Shown: positions 1-4,524 of the stretch, in pieces
How positions within the stretch are numbered: position 1 is the first letter of the stretch
Layout of the letters: each line of letters begins with the position of its first letter
DNA from: Candidatus Cloacimonadota bacterium
Lineage (GTDB): Bacteria > Cloacimonadota > Cloacimonadia > Cloacimonadales > WRIO01
Assembly (NCBI GenBank): GCA_023230175.1
Contig: JALNXV010000269.1
Span: forward strand, 1-5,101
Length of the DNA: 5,101 nucleotides
Direction: 5' to 3'
Translations under genes and position numbers: made by a program
Notes under the pieces: generated by a model
What the model was told of the DNA's origin: nothing
The model's input: the letters and a program-made list of their open reading frames with translations, nothing else
Database searches by the model: none

Positions 1-99
1 GAGGCAACACCTGTACCCATTCCGAACACAGCAGTTAAGCTCTTTTGCGTCGATGGTACTGCTCGGGCAACCGTGTGGGAGAGTAGATAACCGCCATCT
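1..99 (+). rRNA. rrf: 5S ribosomal RNA, 3' part (5' end outside window)
   Basis: The opening bases match the conserved core of bacterial 5S rRNA: CACCTGTACCCATTCCGAAC, then ACACAGCAGTTAAGC (loops B and C), then CGATGGTACTG and GGGAGAGTAG (the loop D/E side), and finally CCGCCA, which would close helix I. Roughly 20 nucleotides of the 5' end are missing, judged by the position of the conserved core in full-length 5S of about 115 nt. The 3' end is set near 99 from the CCGCCA helix I strand and is uncertain by a few bases. 5S is normally the last gene of a 16S-23S-5S operon, so the window most likely begins at an rRNA operon end, although the 23S gene is not visible. Confidence 0.95.
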
Positions 100-105
100 C
101 TTATC

Positions 106-133
106 CTCAATTTTTTTTATTGAGAGTTTTTTT
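106..133 (+). terminator. Probable intrinsic terminator after 5S rRNA
   Basis: A six-base-pair stem CTCAAT (106-111) / ATTGAG (119-124) encloses a seven-base T loop and is followed by a G and seven T residues (127-133). It lies seven bases past the 5S end, where the rRNA transcript should stop. The stem is short and has only two G-C pairs, so it is a weak terminator by itself. Confidence 0.5.
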
Positions 134-138
134 CAACG

Positions 139-162
139 CGGATTTATCGGATTACGCGGATT
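139..162. repeat. CGGATT repeat with 9-bp period (copy A)
   Basis: CGGATT occurs at 139-144, 148-153 and 157-162, exactly nine bases apart, followed by a T run. The same three-unit array occurs at 664-687 in the second long repeat. No coding or structural role is evident. Confidence 0.85.
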
Positions 163-170
163 TTTTATAT

Positions 171-220
171 TAACCCCCGTTAAATTGCTTTATACCGATT
201 ATATCGAATTTAACAGGTTA
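171..220. repeat. GTTAAAT hairpin element, copy 1
   Basis: Arms at 171-186 and 207-220 pair as TAACC(cc)cGTTAAATT with AATTTAACaGGTTA, leaving a loop of about 20 bases that contains CCGATTATATCG. The two arms differ by a two-base bulge and one mismatch. The element occurs three times in the spacer (also 586-627 and 696-745), always with the same loop core, so it behaves as an independent repeat unit. Confidence 0.75.
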
Positions 221-271
221 AACCACAAAGAACACAATATTAATTTTGAATGTTGAATTTTGATTTGATTA

Positions 272-297
272 CCGCTAAGAACACAAAGAGCACTAAG
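272..297. repeat. CTAAG/CAAAG 9-bp-period repeat (copy A)
   Basis: CTAAGAACA, CAAAGAGCA and CTAAG follow one another as nine-base units after ACCG. A related AACCACAAAGAACAC stretch lies nearby at about 220-235. The same array is at 796-820 in copy B. Confidence 0.75.
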
Positions 298-325
298 ATT
301 TTTTACCAATAAATCCTCAAAAAAT

Positions 326-504
326 AGGTATCATAACTATAGGCTTCAGATGTTGTCTCAAAATAGAAAAAAAGTTCTACGAGCTTCCAGCTTGTAGTTT
401 TCTAAAATATTGTTTTCAAGTTATTTATAGTTATGAGTGCAAGCAGGGATGCTCGCACAACAGTAGTTTTGAAACAAGCTCTAAAAAACGAGGTTATGAG
501 ACCT
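326..504. repeat. MITE-like element with imperfect terminal inverted repeats, copy A
   Basis: The ends of this 179-bp segment are inverted copies of each other: AGGTaTCATAA at the left and TTATGAGACCT at the right, with a second matching block inside (left TTGTCTCAAAATA, right TAGTTTTGAAACAAG). The interior has a hairpin at 377-397 and a second inverted pair, GCAAGCA GGGA TGCTCGC (about 439-456). It has no coding capacity. I found no convincing target-site duplication, so a transposon origin is inferred only from the shape and the second copy at 851-1027. Confidence 0.6.
377..397. repeat. Hairpin inside MITE-like copy A
   Basis: Arms CTACGAGCT and AGCTTGTAG flank the three-base loop TCC. One position reads G opposite T, which would still pair as G-U if the plus strand is transcribed. 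Confidence 0.75.
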
Positions 505-585
505 AAACCCTTAGCTTGATTATCTATTCTCGAATCACTTATATTTTTACCTTCGCGTCTTTGCGTGAGACCTTCTTTTTCTTGT

Positions 586-627
586 CCTGTTAAATTGCTT
601 TACACCGATTACATCGGATTTAACTGG
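586..627. repeat. GTTAAAT hairpin element, copy 2
   Basis: Arms CCTGTTAAAT (586-595) and ATTTAACTGG (618-627) pair with one mismatch around a loop containing CCGATTACATCGG. It sits at the junction after long repeat A. The equivalent place after copy B (past 1120) lacks it, so this element moves independently of the long block or was lost there. Confidence 0.75.
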
Positions 628-663
628 GCAAAGAATCAAGTCCAAAGTATTTTTATTTTAACG

Positions 664-687
664 CGGATTTCTCGGATTACACGGATT
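664..687. repeat. CGGATT repeat with 9-bp period (copy B)
   Basis: CGGATT occurs at 664-669, 673-678 and 682-687, with the same nine-base spacing as the array at 139-162 and the same following T run. Confidence 0.85.
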
Positions 688-695
688 TTTTTATA

Positions 696-745
696 TTAAC
701 CCTGTTAAATGCTTTGCATCGATTATATCGGATTTAACAGGGTAA
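696..745. repeat. GTTAAAT hairpin element, copy 3
   Basis: This is the best-matched of the three copies. CCCTGTTAAAT (700-710) pairs perfectly with ATTTAACAGGG (732-742), and the stem extends to TTAA on the left and TAA on the right with one bulged A. The 21-base loop holds the shared GATTATATCG core. The 11-bp perfect stem could form in RNA of either strand. Confidence 0.8.
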
Positions 746-795
746 ACTGCTAAGAACACAATATTAATTTTGAATGTTGAATTTTAAATTGATTA

Positions 796-820
796 CCGCT
801 AAGAACACAAAGAGCACTAA
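796..820. repeat. CTAAG/CAAAG 9-bp-period repeat (copy B)
   Basis: This array has the same nine-base units as 272-297, preceded by ACCG and the same TGAATGTTGAATTTT leader. A shorter partial unit, CTAAGAACACAA, lies just upstream at about 751-762. Confidence 0.75.
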
Positions 821-850
821 GAGTTTTTACCAATATATCCTCAAAAAATT

Positions 851-1027
851 GGTCTCATAATCATAGGCTTCAGAGCCTGTCTCAAAATAGAAAAAAAGTT
901 CTACAAGCTTCCAGCTTGTAGTTTTCTAAAATATTGTTTTCAAGTGATTTATAGTTATGAGTACAAGCAGGGATGCTCGCACAACAGTAGTTTTGAAACA
1001 AGCTCTAAAAAACGAGGTTATGAGACC
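851..1027. repeat. MITE-like element with imperfect terminal inverted repeats, copy B
   Basis: This is the second copy of the segment at 326-504. Its outer arms match better: GGTCTCATAA at 851-860 against TTATGAGACC ending at 1027. The inner blocks AGAGCCTGTCTCAAAATA and TAGTTTTGAAACAAGCTCT also pair, apart from a few mismatches. Together they give two arms of about 40 bp interrupted by a poorly matched stretch. The interior carries a perfect hairpin at 901-921. Because the copy sits at the same place in both long repeats, it probably duplicated with the block and did not insert twice. Confidence 0.6.
901..921. repeat. Perfect 9-bp hairpin inside MITE-like copy B
   Basis: CTACAAGCT and AGCTTGTAG are exact inverted copies around the loop TCC. 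It corresponds to the hairpin at 377-397. It is not followed by a T run long enough to call it a terminator (GTTTTCT follows). Confidence 0.8.
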
Positions 1028-1156
1028 TAAACCCCAAGCTTGATTATCTATCCTCGTATCACTCATATTTTTACCTTCGCGTCTTTGCGTCTTTGCGTGA
1101 GACCTTCTTATCTTTGTCCTCATTTCCCTTCTTACTTCGTGATTAGAGAATCAAGT

Positions 1157-3427
1157 TTAAAAACCAATAATTCCTTTATTGTTAGTAGTATGCTCTTTTT
1201 TTGCTGCTTTAAGTAAATCGGCTTGAGTTAAAAATCTATCACTATTATTTCTTAATGCTACTTCAGAACAAGCTCTAACTATAATGTTTTTAATATTTGC
1301 TCCTGTGAAGCTATATTTTTCACATAAAGACTCAAAATCAATATCATTGCCTAAAGGAACTTGTTTAGGCAGTAATAATCTCCAAAGTCTAAGCTGGGTA
1401 TTGTAATCTGGCATAGGAAATTCAATTACATAATCAAATCGTCTAAACATAGCATTGTCAATACAGTCAATGAAATTAGATGTCATTATAACAAAACCTG
1501 CATAATTTTCTAACTGTGTCAGAAGGATATCAATGTCCATATTACTGTATTTATCTGTTGAATTTCTAACAGTTGTCCTTTGGCTAAATATAGCATCTGC
1601 ATCATCAAAAAGTAAAATGCACTTATCTAAATCAATGTTAGAAAATATAGATTCGATGTTTTTTCCTGTTTCGCCAACCCACATAGAGTTTAATTTTGCA
1701 AAATTAACAACATGCAAACTCATATCAAGTTCATTAGCTATTAAATTAGCAGACATTGTTTTACCCGTTCCGGATTGTCCATGAAAAAGAATTTTATAAC
1801 CTTTTCTGTTAGATAAATGCTTTGCAAAACCCCATTCATTAACAAGTGTTGCTTTGCTTTTTTTGAAGTTTATAATTGTTTTTAAATCTTCAATAAGATT
1901 ATCAGGAAGAATAACATCATCAAAACTAAGCTTTGAATTTTGATTTGATAAATCTTTTAAACTATCATTATAAATTGATTCATATGATTGTATGATGTTT
2001 GCTTTATTAATTTTTGATACATAATTGTTAGTATAAGAGGCAGTTACAACTGTATAACAAATGACTTCCTTGATTGCATCATTATCAATACAATATCTTT
2101 GAGATAAATATTTGAGATCTTTTTCATATAGATTTATCCCTGCTTTTTTAGTATATAATTCCCAAATATTATATCTTTCTTCTGAATTAGGGGTTTCAAA
2201 ACTTATACAAGCAATGATGAAAGATGATCTAATGTTATCAAACTGAGAAATATCTTCTAAGTTAAAGATTACAGTACCGGGGTATCTTTTTAATTCATTA
2301 ATAAAACAGGTTTTTAGTTTAAAAGAGCAATAAACATCTTCTAGGATATTGTCGAAATTATCAAAGAAAATAATTGAATTATTAAATGAAGCTATTCTGA
2401 ATAAAAAACGAAGGTCTTCTTCATCCGGAGTAATTGTTAAAGTTAGACTGTCAATATAGAGAATTTTTTTATTTATTGTATTCGCAAAGGCAATAGCAGT
2501 TTTGATTTTTTCAGAGTTGTTTTCACCTTTAAAAATGTATATTATGCATTTTTGCTCATATTTTGGTTCTAAGATTTTGCAGGTATTAATTGTTGATGTA
2601 TAGTTATTTAAAGAATTGATTAATATCTCTTTTTTGGATTCTGAATTTGGGATGTCATTAAAGTCAATATCATCATCAATGTATTTGCAATTTTTAATGA
2701 AGCATTCGTAGTGTTTATCGGAATGAACTATATATCGAAGTAAAGGAGTATCAATTGTTATTATCTTTTCAAATGAGTATATGTTTTCAGTGCATATTAA
2801 GTTTAATGTAAACAGTTTTGATTTATCTGAAAAATAAAATTCTTTTTCAAATATTTCTTCATCGCTTGAAGTAAGTAATGTAGTGATTTCAAAATTACTG
2901 ATACTACATACAGGTATGTTGTATTTTTCAAACAGAGAACAAAACTTTTGCCCAGTGAGAAAAAGAAGGATTAGCTTTTCGAAATCATCCAAAGAGTAAT
3001 TTTTAAAAACTGATTCTATTCGAGGTAGCGAATAGTCATATTTAATGTTACAGCTAATCCTATTTTCAATATATTTTTTTATTTCAATAACTGCGTTATG
3101 ATAAAATGAACAGACATTATTATCTTTTATTATTCCTAACTTGATTTTTCTCATTAACTTATTTGAGATTATTGAATAGATAAGAATTTTAAAGTAATCG
3201 TTTAGACACTCAATATCATCCATATAGGGAGTGTTTTCTAAATCTTTAAAACATTCTCTTTTATAATTAAGATTAAAAGAGTTTAAGTCACTATTATAAA
3301 CCTCTTCATCAATATCAGATATAATACTAAAAACATTTTCTTCAGGTATCTCACTTAAAATTGTTAGTCCTGAATTAACAGAATTTTTTAATACTACATT
3401 TAAACAATTTTTAATTACATTAAACAT
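1157..3427 (-). CDS. AAA+ ATPase, eCIS-associated (Afp15/Pvc15-like) type, with degenerate first and intact second ATPase module
   Basis: The 756-residue protein ends in a classical AAA module (about 500-745). It has Walker A GQSGTGKT (550-557), Walker B ILLFDDAD (604-611), sensor 1 MTSN (N651), arginine-finger region MFRRFD (R662, R663) and a sensor-2-region TGANIKN (708-714). An earlier module (about 290-420) is degenerate: GENNSEKI (301-308) replaces a P-loop, keeping the Lys but losing the Gly and Ser/Thr, and IIFFDNFD (352-359) has Asn for the catalytic Glu. The N-terminal part has SLDDFEKLILLFL (145-157) and a TIDTPLLRYIVH segment (224-235). These resemble the winged-helix/N-domain motifs (LSPFERDLLLL, LRIDERVLHYL) of two-module ATPases found in extracellular contractile injection system loci. 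Family members are thought to remodel protein assemblies; the substrate here is unknown. There is no signal peptide or membrane segment. The start is fixed by GGGAGGT ten bases upstream. No tail genes are visible nearby. Confidence 0.88.
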   Translation of the reverse strand: MFNVIKNCLNVVLKNSVNSGLTILSEIPEENVFSIISDIDEEVYNSDLNSFNLNYKRECFKDLENTPYMDDIECLNDYFKILIYSIISNKLMRKIKLGIIKDNNVCSFYHNAVIEIKKYIENRISCNIKYDYSLPRIESVFKNYSLDDFEKLILLFLTGQKFCSLFEKYNIPVCSISNFEITTLLTSSDEEIFEKEFYFSDKSKLFTLNLICTENIYSFEKIITIDTPLLRYIVHSDKHYECFIKNCKYIDDDIDFNDIPNSESKKEILINSLNNYTSTINTCKILEPKYEQKCIIYIFKGENNSEKIKTAIAFANTINKKILYIDSLTLTITPDEEDLRFLFRIASFNNSIIFFDNFDNILEDVYCSFKLKTCFINELKRYPGTVIFNLEDISQFDNIRSSFIIACISFETPNSEERYNIWELYTKKAGINLYEKDLKYLSQRYCIDNDAIKEVICYTVVTASYTNNYVSKINKANIIQSYESIYNDSLKDLSNQNSKLSFDDVILPDNLIEDLKTIINFKKSKATLVNEWGFAKHLSNRKGYKILFHGQSGTGKTMSANLIANELDMSLHVVNFAKLNSMWVGETGKNIESIFSNIDLDKCILLFDDADAIFSQRTTVRNSTDKYSNMDIDILLTQLENYAGFVIMTSNFIDCIDNAMFRRFDYVIEFPMPDYNTQLRLWRLLLPKQVPLGNDIDFESLCEKYSFTGANIKNIIVRACSEVALRNNSDRFLTQADLLKAAKKEHTTNNKGIIGF

Positions 3428-3437
3428 CTTTATTTTT

Positions 3438-3444
3438 ACCTCCC
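3438..3444 (-). promoter_or_regulatory. Ribosome binding site of the AAA+ ATPase gene
   Basis: GGGAGGT on the minus strand lies ten bases before the ATG at 3427. It supports this start; the spacing is slightly long but acceptable. Confidence 0.8.
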
Positions 3445-3491
3445 AAAAAATACAAAAATTTACATATAATTTTAGCGAGAAAGTAATCTCT

Positions 3492-3519
3492 ATATTAAAA
3501 TATTAACTTAGTTAATCAA
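3492..3519 (-). promoter_or_regulatory. Candidate promoter of the AAA+ ATPase gene
   Basis: On the minus strand TTGATT (3519-3514) is followed by 16 bases and TAATAT (3497-3492). In such AT-rich DNA this could be chance. Its position, about 65 bp before the start codon, and its overlap with a perfect palindrome make it the best candidate. Confidence 0.4.
3502..3516. promoter_or_regulatory. Palindrome in the divergent promoter region, candidate operator
   Basis: ATTAACT and AGTTAAT are exact inverted copies around a single T. The site covers the spacer and part of the -35 of the candidate leftward promoter and lies 18 bp upstream of the rightward -35. A dimeric repressor bound here could control both directions. 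No regulator gene is visible in the window. Confidence 0.4.
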
Positions 3520-3534
3520 AAAAGCAATAATTAT

Positions 3535-3563
3535 TTGACAAATTTTACAAGAATAGATATATT
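3535..3563 (+). promoter_or_regulatory. Sigma70-type promoter of the ADP-ribosylglycohydrolase operon
   Basis: A perfect -35 TTGACA (3535-3540), the ideal 17-bp spacer and a -10 TATATT (3558-3563) predict transcription starting near 3570. This gives a leader of about 80 bases before the ATG at 3649. It is the strongest promoter-like sequence I saw in the window. The leader shows no riboswitch or terminator hairpin that I recognise. Confidence 0.75.
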
Positions 3564-3639
3564 GTAATTTATAGAACTTGCTTTCGGGGAAATACTGACT
3601 TGTTGGATTTTATAATATTTTGTAATTTTTTAACTAATT

Positions 3640-3645
3640 GGAGAG
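3640..3645 (+). promoter_or_regulatory. Ribosome binding site of the ADP-ribosylglycohydrolase gene
   Basis: GGAGAG lies just before the ATG at 3649, with the GGAG core five bases away. It supports the chosen start, which is also where the conserved family N-terminus begins. Confidence 0.8.
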
Positions 3646-3648
3646 CTT

Positions 3649-4512
3649 ATGAGAGTATATGAAGGAGTTTTACTTGGGGCAATTGCCGGAGATATTATTG
3701 GTTCTGTGTATGAATTTAATAATATTAAATCAACTGATTTTGTCTTGTTTAAAAGTGATTGCTTTTTTACAGATGATAGTGTTTTGACTATTGCTATTGC
3801 AGATGCGATTTTAAATAATTTAGACTTTGTTCACACAGTACATAAGTATGGAAATAAATATGAAGGGAGAGGTTACGGTTCTTCTTTTATGAGATGGTTA
3901 TTAAGTGAAAACCCAAAGCCATATAATAGTTATGGAAATGGTTCTGCGATGAGAGTCAGTCCTGTCGGTTTGGTGTGTGAGGATGTTTATAGTACTATGG
4001 AATTAGCCAAAAAGACTGCTGAAATTACACATAATCATCCCGAGGGGGTAAAAGGTGCTCAAGCTGTAGCCTCTGCAGTGTATCTTGCTTCAAATAATAT
4101 AACAAAGCAAGCTATAAAGGACTTTATTGAAAAAGAATTTAGCTATGATTTAAGTTTTTCTTTAGATCAGATTAGAGATTCCTATACCTTTAATGAAACC
4201 TGTCAAGGAACTGTTCCTTATGCAATTGTTGCCTTTTTAGAAAGTAATAACTTTGAGGATGCTGTCAGATTAGCTATTTCAATTGGAGGAGACAGTGATA
4301 CTCTTGCCTGCATCACAGGTAGTATCGCCGGAGCTTTTTATAATGAGATACCAAGAGAAATTGCCTTTTATGTCTATAATCTTATCCCAGAAGAATTTAA
4401 AGAAATAATTAAGAAATTTGATAACTATTGCTATGAATTACATAATCAAGACAAAGATTTGACAATAAGTGAGTTAAAATCAATTATTAAACAAGAAAAA
4501 GAACTTTTTTAG
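3649..4512 (+). CDS. ADP-ribosylglycohydrolase (ARH/DraG family)
   Basis: The enzyme is predicted to remove ADP-ribose from a modified substrate (protein, nucleic acid or small molecule) using two divalent metal ions in the cytoplasm. Its 287 residues are close to the usual family size (DraG is about 290). Family motifs appear in order: GAIAGDIIGS (10-19), the metal-binding FTDDSV (40-45; T41, D42, D43), the loop GNGSAMRVSPVG (96-107), THNHPEGVKGA (127-137), and the second metal site GGDSDT (213-218; D215, D217, T218) followed by the ITGSIAGAFY helix. All expected catalytic residues are present, so it should be active. The last 40 residues or so are lysine- and glutamate-rich and not obviously part of the fold. 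The gene leads an operon with the gene at 4525. Its substrate cannot be told from sequence; no ADP-ribosyltransferase is seen in the window. Confidence 0.93.
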   Translation: MRVYEGVLLGAIAGDIIGSVYEFNNIKSTDFVLFKSDCFFTDDSVLTIAIADAILNNLDFVHTVHKYGNKYEGRGYGSSFMRWLLSENPKPYNSYGNGSAMRVSPVGLVCEDVYSTMELAKKTAEITHNHPEGVKGAQAVASAVYLASNNITKQAIKDFIEKEFSYDLSFSLDQIRDSYTFNETCQGTVPYAIVAFLESNNFEDAVRLAISIGGDSDTLACITGSIAGAFYNEIPREIAFYVYNLIPEEFKEIIKKFDNYCYELHNQDKDLTISELKSIIKQEKELF

Positions 4513-4513
4513 T

Positions 4514-4519
4514 AAGGAG
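4514..4519 (+). promoter_or_regulatory. Ribosome binding site of the downstream partial gene
   Basis: AAGGAG lies five bases before the ATG at 4525 and begins two bases after the upstream stop codon. Its position supports co-transcription and the chosen start. Confidence 0.85.
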
Positions 4520-4524
4520 TAAAA

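Larger units (their letters stand above)
135..588. repeat. Long direct repeat, copy A
   Basis: This block of about 454 bp reappears at 660-1120 in the same orientation and the same internal order: CGGATT repeats, hairpin element, CTAAG/CAAAG repeats, MITE-like segment, then GCGTCTTT repeat and GACCTTCTT. The match starts at AACGCGG and ends at TTGTCCT. By eye the copies are very similar, with scattered substitutions and small indels, so the duplication is not recent or has been maintained imperfectly. Copy A has one GCGTCTTT unit fewer than copy B. Confidence 0.9.
660..1120. repeat. Long direct repeat, copy B
   Basis: This is the second copy of the block at 135-588, displaced by about 525 bp. 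It has an extra GCGTCTTT unit near 1081-1096, and its hairpin arms are better matched than those in copy A. The copies are separated by about 70 bp that contain a third copy of the GTTAAAT hairpin element. The downstream edge falls 36 bp before the AAA+ gene stop codon. Confidence 0.9.
100..1156. other. Gene-free, repeat-rich spacer between 5S rRNA and the AAA+ gene
   Basis: About 1.06 kb separates the plus-strand 5S gene from the minus-strand AAA+ gene, whose 3' ends face each other. I see no credible protein-coding gene here. Short open frames exist, but they run through the repeats, and one (926-1123 minus) gives the HAKTQRRE-type peptide that results from translating CACGCAAAGACGC repeats. 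The stretch is made of two long direct repeats with nested smaller repeats and hairpins, listed separately. No tRNA and no clear terminator for the AAA+ gene were found. Confidence 0.8.

Noticed and set aside
53..256. 67-codon open frame on the plus strand
   Set aside because: It starts inside the 5S rRNA gene, crosses the terminator and runs through repeat DNA; it has no ribosome binding site or recognisable protein features.
139..820. CRISPR array suggested by regularly spaced short repeats
   Set aside because: The units are 6-9 bp, are contiguous or nearly so, have no unique spacers of usual length, and no cas gene is nearby.
851..1027. Insertion sequence with transposase
   Set aside because: There is no open frame for a transposase and no convincing target-site duplication; only a non-autonomous element can be proposed.
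926..1123. 65-codon open frame on the minus strand
   Set aside because: It lies in the long repeat, and its SHAKTQRREG start is the typical spurious translation of CACGCAAAGACGC repeats; it has no coding character.
1140..1153. Possible terminator hairpin after the AAA+ gene (TGATT agag AATCA)
   Set aside because: The stem has only five base pairs and no T run follows on the minus strand.
1533..1784. 83-codon open frame on the plus strand
   Set aside because: It is antisense to the Walker A/Walker B region of the AAA+ gene, which is clearly the real coding strand.
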